The notes under the pieces: generated by a model | The model's database searches: none | The model's input: the letters and a program-made list of their open reading frames with translations, nothing else | Told to the model about the DNA's origin: nothing | Position numbers and translations under genes: made by a program | Shown here: positions 25,474-36,500 of the stretch, in pieces | How the letters are laid out: each line of letters opens with the position of its first letter | How positions within the stretch are numbered: position 1 is the first letter of the stretch | NCBI GenBank assembly: GCA_046328475.1 | Contig: JAXLWN010000020.1 | Coordinates: forward strand, 1-64,000 | Length of the DNA stretch: 64,000 nucleotides | Source: CADCWN01 sp046328475 | GTDB taxonomy: Bacteria; Chloroflexota; Chloroflexia; Thermomicrobiales; CADCWN01 | Direction: 5' to 3'

Positions 25474-26397
25474 CTATGACAGCTTGGCGGGTGTGCCGGG
25501 CACGGTTTCGGGGACGCCGGCGAAGCGCCAGGCGAGTTTGCGGTTGTAGAGGGCGGCGGGGGGTGGTTCGGGGAGGCGGCCGAGTTTCTGGAATTCGTGG
25601 ACGGTGGCGGTGATCGGCAGGGCGAAGCCGAGGTCGACGGACTGCTCCATGGCCCAGGTGAGCTGGTTCGCGGCGGGGCGGCCGGTCCACGATTCCCAGC
25701 CGGAGGGCAGGGGTTCGGTGTAGAGGCGTGCGGCGTTTTCCAGGATCCAGCTGCGCGCGGCCCCGGTGGCGATGACGCGGGTGAGATCGGGCATCGCCAG
25801 CCCGTTGGCTTCGGCGAAGGCGAGGGCTTCGCTGACGACCGCCGAGGTCATGCCGACGATCATGTTGTTGACGATCTTGGCGAGGTGGCCCGAGCCGCTC
25901 GGCCCCATGTGGGCGACCTCGTTGCCGAAGCAGCGGAAGAGGGGCACGCAGCGCTCGTAGGCGGCGCGGTCGCCACCGACCATGACGGCGAGGGTGCCCG
26001 CCGCCGCCCCGGCCGGGCCGCCGCTCGCGCCCGCGTCGAGGAAGGTGACGCCGCGCGCCGCGCAGGTCTCGGCCAGGCAGCGGCTGACGGTGGGGTTGGA
26101 GTTGCCGTTGTCGATGATGATGCCGCCCTGGGCGATGCCGTCGAGGACGCCATCCGGTCCGGCGATGACCGCTTCGACCGGGTCGGGGTGGAGCATCACG
26201 AAGACGACATCGGCGGCGCGGCCGACGGCGGCGGGCGAGTCGGCGACCTCGGCACCGAACTCGGCGAGGGGCTCGACCGCGTCGGGATCGAGGTCGCGCA
26301 CGGTCATGGTCGCCCCGGCGCGCAGGAGGTGGGTCGCCATCGGGCCGCCCATGCGCCCGAGGCCGATGAAGCCGATGCGCCACCCTGCCAGAGTCAT
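25474..26397 (-). CDS. NAD(P)-dependent oxidoreductase (3-hydroxyisobutyrate dehydrogenase-like)
   Basis: A 307-residue beta-hydroxyacid dehydrogenase. The N-terminal Rossmann motif is GFIGLGRMGGPMA (residues 9-21), the substrate-binding motif is DAGASGGPAGA (121-131), and the catalytic Lys174 with Asn178 lies in GHLAKIVNNMI. The rest is the all-helical dimerisation domain. It probably oxidises a 3-hydroxy acid or reduces a semialdehyde such as tartronate semialdehyde; the substrate is not resolved. AAGGAG lies 6 nt upstream of the ATG at 26397, overriding the longer frame to 26520. The DoxX-like gene follows downstream on the same strand after a repeat-filled ~250-bp gap. Confidence 0.88.
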   Translation of the reverse strand: MTLAGWRIGFIGLGRMGGPMATHLLRAGATMTVRDLDPDAVEPLAEFGAEVADSPAAVGRAADVVFVMLHPDPVEAVIAGPDGVLDGIAQGGIIIDNGNSNPTVSRCLAETCAARGVTFLDAGASGGPAGAAAGTLAVMVGGDRAAYERCVPLFRCFGNEVAHMGPSGSGHLAKIVNNMIVGMTSAVVSEALAFAEANGLAMPDLTRVIATGAARSWILENAARLYTEPLPSGWESWTGRPAANQLTWAMEQSVDLGFALPITATVHEFQKLGRLPEPPPAALYNRKLAWRFAGVPETVPGTPAKLS

Positions 26398-26507
26398 GTC
26401 GCGCTCCTTCCACGCTCGCGCCGCCCGACACGGCGCGGGCGGGTCGTGGCGCATTGTAGCGCGGGTTGAGGGGTGAGTCGCCTGTCGCCAATGAACAGAA
26501 GACGCTT

Positions 26508-26536
26508 TTGACACCTGCAAGCGCTCTCAGTACAAT
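26508..26536 (+). promoter_or_regulatory. Strong sigma-70 promoter
   Basis: TTGACA (26508-26513), exactly 17 nt, TACAAT (26531-26536). This is the best promoter match in the window and lies ~29 nt before the small ORF start at 26565. Confidence 0.75.
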
Positions 26537-26564
26537 CGCTCCATTGCAACATTTCGGAGGTCCG

Positions 26565-26798
26565 ATGAGGCAAAGAATCGCGAACACTCTCGTTGCGCTC
26601 CTGCGCGCTCTAATCGTGCAAATCGAGCCAAATAATAAGGGAGAAATAGGGCGCAGTCAGGATGCGCGCCACAATCGTGCCTCGAATAAGCAGTTGCACA
26701 AGTTTCAACGTCGCCTTCGCACAGTTGGGCACAGAGGACACAGAGAGACGATCAGAGAGGAGAACGAGAAGAGGGGCGAGCCGCTGCGCTCAGCATGA
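26565..26798 (+). CDS. Small hypothetical protein with a repeat-derived C-terminus
   Basis: A 77-codon frame with a strong promoter and a GGAGG ribosome binding site 4 nt before the ATG. The N-terminal half (MRQRIANTLVALLRALIVQI) is an amphipathic or membrane-like helix; the rest is basic and Asn/Gln-rich. From about residue 53 the frame reads a family B tandem repeat (HRGHRETIREENEKR) and stops inside a family A palindrome (26781-26802). The original gene may have been longer and cut by repeat insertion. Codon use is clearly less GC-rich than the neighbours. No family recognised. Confidence 0.5.
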   Translation: MRQRIANTLVALLRALIVQIEPNNKGEIGRSQDARHNRASNKQLHKFQRRLRTVGHRGHRETIREENEKRGEPLRSA

Positions 26799-26802
26799 CA
26801 GG
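26728..26802. repeat. Family B block and single family A element
   Basis: GGGCACAGAGGACACAGAGA, then a GAGAGGAGAACGAGAAGAGG tract and GCCGCTGCGCTCAGCATGAC. It forms the 3' end of the small ORF. Confidence 0.65.
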
Positions 26803-26874
26803 GAAGAGGAGTGGCTCGGATGGTGGCCGTGCGCAGCGAAGAAGCCTGGCTCCGGCCTTGGGATTGCTCGTACT

Positions 26875-27580
26875 TTATGACAACCTGGAGTTGTACGGCG
26901 AAGTGGTGAGGATGGAGCGGGCGGTGGGGATATCCCCGCCGCCCGCTCCGTTGCGTTGGTGTTGCTTGTGGCCGTGCGCTTTAGGTACGAACCCGCCGAA
27001 ACCTTCGTCGTCGCGGCCGAAGTAGCCGTTGAGCGCCCGCCAGAGGACTTCGGAGAACCAGCCACGGGTTGCGGGATCCGACCAGCCCGGGAACTGGGTC
27101 GTGCCATTCGCCTCCGGAATCGAACCGACGTAGTGCATGTAGGTCGAGATGTCGATCCGGTGTCCGGAGGAGGCGGGGATCTCCGGGAAGAGCGACAGGT
27201 CATCCGGTTGCCGCTGCCAGTAGCCCTTCACGACCATCGCGCGGGTGATGAACGAGATCGTCTGCGCGCGACTCACGTAGTCGTTCGGGGCGTAGATGCC
27301 GCCGCCGTAGCCGTAGGCGACGCCGTAGTACGCCAGTGTACCGACGTTGCGCCAGAGGTTCGGGTCGTTCCCGTTCTGGTCGATGAACGGGTTGCCGTGG
27401 TCTCGAACTGCCAGCCCATGGCGCGGGCGATCAGGGCGGCCATCTGAGCGCGCTGGGTGGTGTCATTCGGGCCGAAGCGTCCGTCGCCGTAGCCGCGATG
27501 ATGCCGCGCGCGGCCGCCTTCGTAGATCGCCTGCTGGTACGGGTGGCCGGGGTGTCGGTGAAGGATCCTTCGGCACGCAG
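26875..27580 (-). CDS. Giant gene: SLH-module C-terminal part (frame-broken)
   Basis: Three SLH-like modules can be read across frames. First: FTDTP, HPYQQAIYEG, GYGDGRFGPNDTTQRAQMAA, LIARAMGW. Second: PFIDQNGNDPNLWRNVGTLA, YYGVAYGYGGGIYAPNDYVS, RAQTISFITRAMVV. Third, degenerate: TYMHYVGSIPEANG, FPGWSDPATRGWFSEVLWRA, LNGYFGRDDEG. SLH modules bind secondary cell-wall polymers (often pyruvylated), so this end would anchor the protein. At least three indels occur between 27,400 and 27,580. The last frame stops at 26875, but it then runs through the hairpin at 26914-26949; a stop in another frame lies just before that hairpin (near 26970), so the true end may be there. Confidence 0.7.
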
Positions 27581-30500
27581 ACGGCTTCGACTTCCATGTC
27601 GCGCGTCACGGTCAGCGTGAGCGGGTTGGCCCAGCCCGCCGCGAGGGTGTTGATCCGCCAGCCGAGGAAGACGAAGCTGGAGCCGACATTGACCTGGAGG
27701 GTTACCTTGCTGTCAGCCTCGTACGAGCCGTCCGGCAGCGTGCTCGGCGGGGTGATGGTGCCGTTGCAGCCGAGTGAGCTGACGTTGAGGGTCACGTTGT
27801 AGCTCGGCTTCGGCGGCACCCCAGTGCCGAGCAGCGCCACGTTATGGACACTCCCCGCCGCTGTGTTGGCGATCGTCAGCGTCGCGCTGCGGTCACCAAG
27901 TGCAGTCGGCTTGAAGGCCACGCCGATCTGGCAGTTGCTGCCAGCAGGAACGGTGGCGTTCACGCAGGTGTTCGCCAGCAGGATCCAGTCGCCGGCGTTC
28001 GGGCCGGTGACCGCGACTGCCCCGAGCGTGAGCGCGCCCTGGCCGGTGTTGGTTACCGTGAGGATCTGGGTCGGGCTCGCCTGCCGCGGCTTCTCCGGCG
28101 TGCTGATGGTCCACTCGCCGAAGTTGAGGCTGGCGGCGCTAAGGGTGAGCGCACCGGTCAGGCCGACGCCGGTCAGCGTGATCTCGCGCGGGCTGCCCGC
28201 CGCGTCGTCCACGAGCACCAGTGTGGCGATGCGCACCCCAGCCGCCGTCGGGCGGAAGATGATGCCGATGGAGCAGAAGTTCTGCGGTGCGATCGTCGCG
28301 TTGGCGCAGGTGTCGCCGCTCTTCCAGAAGTCGTTCGAGTTGGTCCCGGAGACGATCACCGCCGTGACGTGGAGCGGCGCGTTCCCGGTATTCGCCACGA
28401 TCAGGGACTGGCCGGTGCTGACGCTGCCAACCTGGATGGTGCCGAAGTTCAGGCTGTTGGCGCTGATGTTGACGGACGGCGTCACGTTCTGGATGCCCTC
28501 GCCGGTCAGGACGATGTCGCGCGGGGCACCCGGCGCGTTGTCGTTGATCAGCAGGGTGGCCGTCTTGTTGCCCACCGTCAGCGGCCGGAAGATGACACCG
28601 ACGGTGCAGCTCAGGCCCGGGGCCAGGGTTGCGCCGGAGCAGGTGTCGCCGTTCTTGATGAAGTCGCCCGCGTTGACCCCGGCGAGCGTGACGGTCGAGA
28701 TGACCAGCGCGCCGTTGCCGACGTTGGTGAGTTCCAGCGTCTTGCCGGCGCTCGGCACGCCGACCGGCTGCTGGCCGAAGCTGAAGCTCGTCGAGTTGAG
28801 GAGCACGGTCGGCGTGACGCCGATGCCGACCAGGGAGATCGTCTGGAGCCCGGTGCCCGCGTTGGTGGCGAAGGTGAGGGTGGCACCGCGGTTGCCGGCC
28901 GCTGTCGGCGCGAACCGCACGCCGAGCGAGCAACTGGCCCCCGGCGCGAGCGACGTGCCCGCGCAGTTGTCACCGGTCTTGACGAAGTCGGTGCTGTTGA
29001 TGCCGGTGATCGAGACGGTCGTGATACTCAGGTTGGCCGTGCCGGTGTTCGTGACCGTGACCGACTGGATGCCGCTCTGCGTGCCGACCTGCTGCGCGTC
29101 GAACGTGAGGCCCTGGACGCTCAGTTGGATGGCCGGGGTCGGCGTGGTGGTGCCGACGCCCTGGAGCGGCACCGTCTGCGTGCCATTGCCGACGTTCGTG
29201 CTGAAGGTCAGGTTGACGAAGCGGTTGCCGGTCGCGGTCGGGCGGAAGGCGACGGTGACCTGGCAGGAGCCGTTCGGCCCGAGCGTGGAACCGGCGCAGG
29301 TGTCGCCCGCGATGACGAAGTCGGTGACGTCGCCGCCGGTCAGGCTGACCGCCGTGATCGACAGCGCCCCGGTTCCGCCGTTGGTCAAGCGCACCGTCTG
29401 GAAGTTGCTCATGGTCGTCAGCGGCTGCGAGCCGAAGTTGATCGCCGCCGGGTCGAACGAGACCTGGGCGGTGACGCCAAGGCCATTCAGGCCGATGGTC
29501 AGCGGTGAACCGTTCGAGATCGTCAGAGTCAGGCCGCCGGTCCGCGCGCCGCCCGCCGTCGGCGAGAAGCGCATCGTGATGCTGCAGGACGACCCTGGGG
29601 CCAACGCCATGGCGATGCAGGTGTCGAGGGTCTTGGTGTAGTCGCTCGCGTTCAGGCCGTTCACCGCGATGCCGGAGATGGTGACCGCGCCGGTGGAGTT
29701 GTTGGTCACCGTCACCGTCTGCGGCGCGCTGATCGCGCCCACCTGGATGGAACCGAACTCGAGGCTCGGGGCGCTGATGGAGAGGGTCGGGATGGTGCCG
29801 ATGCCGAGCAGCGCCACCGAGCGCGGGCTACCGGCGGCCGAGTCTTCGATGCGCAGCGTGCTGGTGCGCGTGCCTGCGGCCGTCGGCTTGAAGGCGACGC
29901 CGATCTGGCAGGTGCCGCCCGCCGCGATCGTCGCGCCGACGCAGCTGTTGCCGTAGAGGACGAAGTCGGACGAGTTGGTGCCGTTCAGGACGACCGCGCT
30001 GATGGTGACCGGGACGTTACCGGTGTTCGTCAGCGTCAGCATCTGGGTGATGCTCTGCGTGCCGACCTGCTGGGCACCGAAGCTCAGCGTGGTCGCGCTC
30101 AGGCCGATGGTCGGGGTCGCCGCCGCCACGCCGAGGCCGGTGAGGCTGATCGACTGCTGGCCGCTGCCGACGGTGGTGTTGAAGACGAGGCTGCCGGTCT
30201 GCTGGCCGGTCGCCGTCGGGCGGAAGGTCACGCTGACCTGGCAGGACGAACCCGCCGGGAGCGTGGCCCCGGTGCAGGTATCCGCGCCGACGTGGAAGGC
30301 CGCGTTGCTGGACCCGACGGAGGAGATCGTCAGCGGGCCGTCGCTGGTGTTGGTCAGCGTCACGGTCTGCGCCGCGCTCGTCGCGCCGACGGCCACCTGG
30401 CCGAAGTCGAGGCTGAGCGGGCTGAACGTGACCAGCGGGGTGATGCCGACGCCGCCCAGGACGACCGTGCGCGGGCTGCCCGGTGCGCTATCGGTGATAA

Positions 30501-33500
30501 CCAGGGAGGCGGTGCGGCTGCCGCCCGCCGTCGGGCTGAAGCTGACGCTCACCTGGCACTCCTGGCCCGGGGCCAGGGTCGCGCCGAGGCAGGTGTCGCC
30601 GCTCTTGATGAAGTCACCCGCGTGGGTGCCGGTGATCGCCACGCTGCTGATCGTCAGCGTGTTCTCGCCGGTGTTGCGCACCGTCAGGGTCTGCGCCGGG
30701 CTGGTCGTGCCGACCTGCTGGCTGCCGAACTGGAAGTTCGCGCCGCTCAGCGTCACCGCCGAGGTCACACCCATGCCGGTGAGGCTGACGGTGTGGCTGC
30801 CGGTGGCGGTGTTGTCGGCGATGGTCAGGGTGCCGGTGCGCTGGCCGGCGACCGTCGGGCGGAAGACGACGCTGACGGTGCAGGTCGCGTTCGGCGCGAT
30901 GGTCTGGCTGGCGCAGGTATTCGCGAAGACCTGGAACTCGGCGCTGTTGCTGGTGATGGTGCTGATCTGCAGCGGGCCGTTCGACACGTTGCGGATCGTC
31001 ACCGTCTGCGCCGGGCTGCTGGTGTTGAGCTGCTGCGGGCCGAAGTCGAGGCTCGGCGGGGCGAGGCTAATCGCCGCGCTGATCCCGACGCCGGTCAGGC
31101 TGACGGTGGTCGGGCTGCCGGGTGCGGTGTGGTCGATGGTCAGGGTCGCGCTCTTCGGACCGGCGCTGGCCGGCTTGAAGACCACGCCGATCTGGCAGAT
31201 TTCGCCCGCCGCCAGGGTCACGCCCGCGCAGCTGGAACCGGTGATCAGGAAGTCGCTGCTGTTGACGGAGACGCTGTTGATGGTGAAGGTCGCCGCGCCG
31301 GTGTTCTGGATGGTCAGCGACTGCACCGCGCTGGTCGAGCCGACCTGGATGTTGCCGAAGTCGAGCGCGGTCGGCGAGACGGTGAGCGCGCCGGTGACGC
31401 CGGTGCCGGTGAGGCTGACGGTCTGGATGCTACCGGCGGACGGTACGTTGTCGGTGATGGTCAGCAGACCGGCGCGCGGCCCGCCGGTGGTCGGGTTGAA
31501 GACGACGCTGATGGTGCAGCTCTGGCCCGGGTTGACGACCTGGCCGGCGCAGGTGTCGGCCACCTTGGTGAAGTCCGCGCCGCCGACCGTGATCGCCACG
31601 CTGCTGATCGTCAGCGCCGCGGTGCCGTTGTTCTTGAGCGTGACGGTCTTGGCCGGGCTGGTCGTGCCGACCTGCTGGTTGCCGAAGTCGAGGCTCGCGG
31701 GAGTGATCTCGACGACCGGTGTCGGCGAGGCCGTGCCCTGGCCGCTGAGGGTGACGGTGTGCGGGCTACCGGCAGCCGTGTCGGTGAAGACCACGGAGCC
31801 GTTGAGCAGGCCGGTGGTCGTCGGGGTGAAGTTCACACCGACGACGCAGGAGCCGCCCGCCGGGAGGGTCGCGCCGACGCAGGTGTTCCCGGTCAGGGTG
31901 AACGCGCTGTTCGTGCCGAGACCGAGCGTGACTGCCGAGATGGTGACCGGGCCGCTGCTGATGTTGGTGACGACGATCGACTGCGTCGCGGTCGTGAGGA
32001 CCTGCTGCTGGCCGAAGTTGATCGCCACCGGATCGAAGCGGAGGCCGCCGGTGATGCCGGTGCCGGTCAGCGAGACGATGTGGTTCCCGGTGTTCGTGCT
32101 ATCGGCGATGGTCAGGGTCGCGGTCTTCGCGCCCGCGCTGGTCGGGGAGAAGACGACGCTGACGGTGCAAGTCGCGTTCGGCGCGATGGTCTGGCTGCCG
32201 CAGGTGTTGCCGACCACCTGGAACTCGGCGCTGCTGCTCACCACGCTGGTGATGCTCAGCGGGCCGTTCGAGGTGTTGGTGAGCGTCACCGTCTTGGCCG
32301 GGCTGGTCGTGCCGACCTGCTGGTTGCCGAAGTCGAGGCTCGCCGGGGTGAGACCGACGGCGGAGCTGATGCCGACGCCCGAGAGGCCGACAACCTGCGG
32401 CGTACCGGAAGCGCTGTCGCCGATGCTCAGGGTGGCCGACTTCGCGCCGGTGGAGCCGGGCTTGAACCGCACCGAGACGGTGCAGCTGCCGCCCGCCGGC
32501 AGGGTTGCCGCGCCCGCACCCGAGGTGCAGGTGTTATCGAGGACTTCGAAGTCGGCGGCGTTGGTCCCGCCGAGGGCGATGGTGGAGAGCGACACCGGAC
32601 CGGCACCGACGTTCGTCACGGTCACGGTCTGCGCGGGGCTGACCGCGCCGACCTGGACGTTGCCGAAGTCGAGGCTGGCCGGGACGACGCTCACCTGCGC
32701 CGTGATGCCGATGCCGGTCAGGCTGATGGTCTGCGTGCTGCCACCCGACGGGGCGTTGTCGGTCAGCGTGATGACGCCGCCGAGCGGGCCGGTCGTGGTC
32801 GGGTTGAAGACGACGCTGAGCGTGCAGCTGACACCCGGGTTGAGCGTCTGACCCGAGCAGGTATCGGCGATCTTGGTGAAGTTCGCGCCGCCGGTGGTGA
32901 TGACCGCGCTGGCGATGACGAGCGCCGCGTCACCATTGTTGGTGATGGTGATCGTCTTGGCCGGGCTGGTCGTGCCGACCTGCTGCGGGCCGAAGTCGAG
33001 GCTCGGGTAGTCGATGCCGACGACCGGGGTCGGGGCACCGAGGCCCTGGCCGCTGAGGGTCACGATGTGCGGGCTGCCGGCGGCCGTGTCGGTGAAGGTG
33101 ACCTGGCCGGTGTGGGCACCCAGCGTCGTCGGGCGGAAGTTGACGCCGACCACGCAGAAGCCGCCCGCCGGGAGGGTCGCCCCGATGCAGGTGTTGGCCG
33201 TCAGGGAGAAGGCCGGGCTGCCGCTCACGACCACGTTGAAGATCGTGACCGGGCCGCCGGTGCTGTTCTGGACCAGGATCGACTGGGTCGCGGTCGTGTT
33301 GAGCTGCTGGTTGCCGAAGTTGATCGCGACCGGGGTGAAGATCAGGCCCGGGGTGATGCCGACACCGGTCAACCCGACCGTCTGCGGGCTGGTGGCGGCG
33401 TCGCTGGTCACGCTGAGCTGCGCGCTCTTCGCGCCCGGGGTGAACGGGCGGAAGCGGACGCTGATCTGGCAGGTCTGGCCCGCCGGGATGACCTGGCCGG

Positions 33501-36500
33501 AGCAGCCGTCATCGACGATCTGGAAGTCGATGAAGTTGAGGCCGATCAGGGTGGCGGTGTTGATGGTCAGCGGGCCGTAGCCGGTGTTCTTGATCGTCAC
33601 CGTCTGGGCCGGACTGACCGAGCCGACCTGCTCGTTGCCGAAGTCGAGGCTCGCCGGGGTGATCTCCATCGACGGGTTCGTGGCGATCCCGGTGAGCGCG
33701 ACCGTGGTCAGGGTGGCCGGGGCGGGCAGGTTGCTCTGGATCAGGACCAGACCATTGAACGTGCCGGCCGTTGCCGAGTTGAAGACGACGCTGAAGGTAC
33801 AGGTCGCGTTCGGCCCGAGGGTCGTGCCGGAGCAGTTGTTATCCACGACGATGAACGGCGGGTTCGGGAGCGTGGCGATCGGGCCGATGGTGACCGGCGC
33901 GTTGGTGGTGTTGGTGATCGTGACGCTCTGCGCCGGGCTGGTCATGTTGATCTGCTGCGGGCCGAAGTGCAGGCTCGCCGGGCTGACCGACAGCGCCTGG
34001 GTGACCGCGACGCCGGTCAGGCTGACCGTCTGCGGCGTGCCCGAGGCGGTGTCGGTGATGGTCAGGAGCGCCGACTTGTAGCCGACGGTCGTCGGGATGA
34101 AGCGGACGCTGATCGTGCAGCTCGCGCCCGGCGGCAGCGTCGCCGGGTTGCCGGCCGAGAAGCAGGTGTCCGCGACGATCTCGAACTGCGTCGCGTCGGC
34201 ACCGGCGAGGCCCGCGAGGCTGAAGCTGACCGGGCCACTGCCGACGTTCGTCACCGTGACGGTCTTCGCCGGGGTGGTGGAGTTGACCTGGACGACCCCG
34301 AAGTCGAGGCTCGCCGGGGTGATGCTGAGCTGGGCCGTGATGCCGGTGCCTTGCAGGCTGACGACCTGCGCGGAGCCGGAGGCGTTATCGGTGATGGTGA
34401 TCGTCGCTTCCTTCAGGCCGACGGAGTTCGGGCTGAAGGTGACGGTGATGGTGCAGGTGCCGCCCGGCGGCAGGGTCGCACCATTACCCGCCGAGAAGCA
34501 GGTGTTGCCGACGATGTTGAACTGGTTGCCCATCGCGCCGCCGCTCTTGACGACGTTGCTGATGGTCACCGGGCCGGAGCCGATGTTGGTCACCGTGATG
34601 GTCTGCGAGGCGCTGGTCGTCCCGACCTGCTGGTAGCCGAAGTCGAGGGCGCTCGGCGCGACGCTGATGTTCGCGGTGATGCCGATGCCGGTCAGGCTGA
34701 CCGTCTGCGGCGTGCCGGAGGCGGTGTCGGTGATGGTCAGCGTGCCGGGCCGCGTGCCGGCGGCCTGCGGCGTGAAGACGACGCTGATGGTGCAGGTGCC
34801 GCCCGGCGGCAGGGTCGCGCCGTTGCCCGCCGTGAAGCAGGTGTTGGCGACGATGGTGTAGTCGGTGGCCCCGGCGGTGATGCTGGCGTTGCTGATGGTG
34901 ACCGGGCCGCTGCCGATGTTCTTGACCGTGACCGTCTTCGCCGCCGTCGTCACGCCAACCTGGACGTAGCCGAAGTCGAGGCTCGACGGGGTGATGCTGA
35001 GGTTAGCGGTGATGCCGGTACCGGTCAGGCTGACGGTCTGCGGCGTGCCAGCGGCACTGTTGCCGATGGTCAGCGTGCCAGCCTTCACGCCCGGACTCGT
35101 CGGGTTGAAGACGACGCTGATGGTGCAGGTGCCGCCGACCGGCAGGGTCGCGCCCAGACCCGCCGAGAAGCAGGTATTGGTGACGATGGTGAACTCGGTG
35201 GCACCCGGCGCGATGATGGTGCTGCTGATGGTGACCGGGCCGCTGCCGATGTTCTTGACCGTGATGGTCTGCGCCGGGCTGTCGTGCCGACCTGCCAGAT
35301 GCCGAAGTCGAGGCTGGCGGGCGATCTCCAGGTTCGGCGTGATGCCGACGCCGTGAGGCTCGACCTGCGGCGTGCCGGAGGCGCTGTCGGTGATCGTCAG
35401 CGTGCCGGTCTTGGTGCCGGCCGGGCTGACCGGCTGGAAGACGACGCTGATGGTGCATTCGGCACCGGACGGCAGCGTCGCGCCGTTGCCTGCGGTGAAG
35501 CAGGTGTTGGCGACGATGCTGAACTCGCCGGTGATCGTCGTGCCGGTGATCGTGACCGGGCCAGCGCCGACGTTCTTGACCGTGACCTTGGCCGGGCTGG
35601 TGGTGCCGATCTGGACGTTGCCGAAGTCGAGGCTCGCCGGGTGACGCTCACCTGCGCCGTGATGCCGATGCCGGTCAGGCTGACCGTCTGCGGCGTGCCG
35701 GAGGCGGTGTCGCCGATGGTCAATGCCGTCTTCACGCCCGCGCTGGTCGGGTTGAAGACGACGCTGATCTGGCAGGTGCGCTCGCCGGGATGGTCGCGCC
35801 GAGCCCGGCGGAGGCAGGTGTTGTCCACGACGGTGAACTGCGCCGCCCTGGCCGGCTGGCTGCTGCTGATCGTCACCGGGCCGCTACCGATGTTCCGCAC
35901 GGTGACCGTCTGCGCCGGGCTGGTGGTGCCCACCTGCCAGTTGCCGAAGTCGAGGCTCGCCGGGGTGATCTCCAGGTTCGGCGTGATGCCGACACCGGTG
36001 AGGCCGACGAGGTGCGGCGTGCCGGAGGAGGAGTCGGTGATGCTCAGTTGCGCGATCTTCGCCCCAACGGAGGTCGGGATGAAGCGGACGCTGATGGTGC
36101 ATTCCGCGCCGGGCGGCAGGGTCGCCGGGTTCCCGCCCGACATGCAGGTGTTCGCCAGGACCTCGAACTGGCTGGCGTCCGCGCCGATGATGCCGTAGTT
36201 GGTGATGTTCACCGGGCCAGCGCCGACATTCTTGACCGTGACGGTCTGCGCGCCGCTGGCGGTGCCGACCTGCCGGTTGCCGAAGTCGAGGCTCGCCGGG
36301 GTGACGCTCACCTGGGCGGTGATGCCGATGCCGGTCAGCGTCACGCCGAGGGTGACGTTGGTGGCACCGTTGTTGTAGACCACCTGCAGGATGTCATTCT
36401 GCGGGCCTGCGGCGGTGGGCTTGAAGACCACGCCGATTTCGCAGAACTGGCCCGGCCCGAAGGTGCGGTTCGAGCAGTTCTCGCCGGTGATCTGGAAGTG

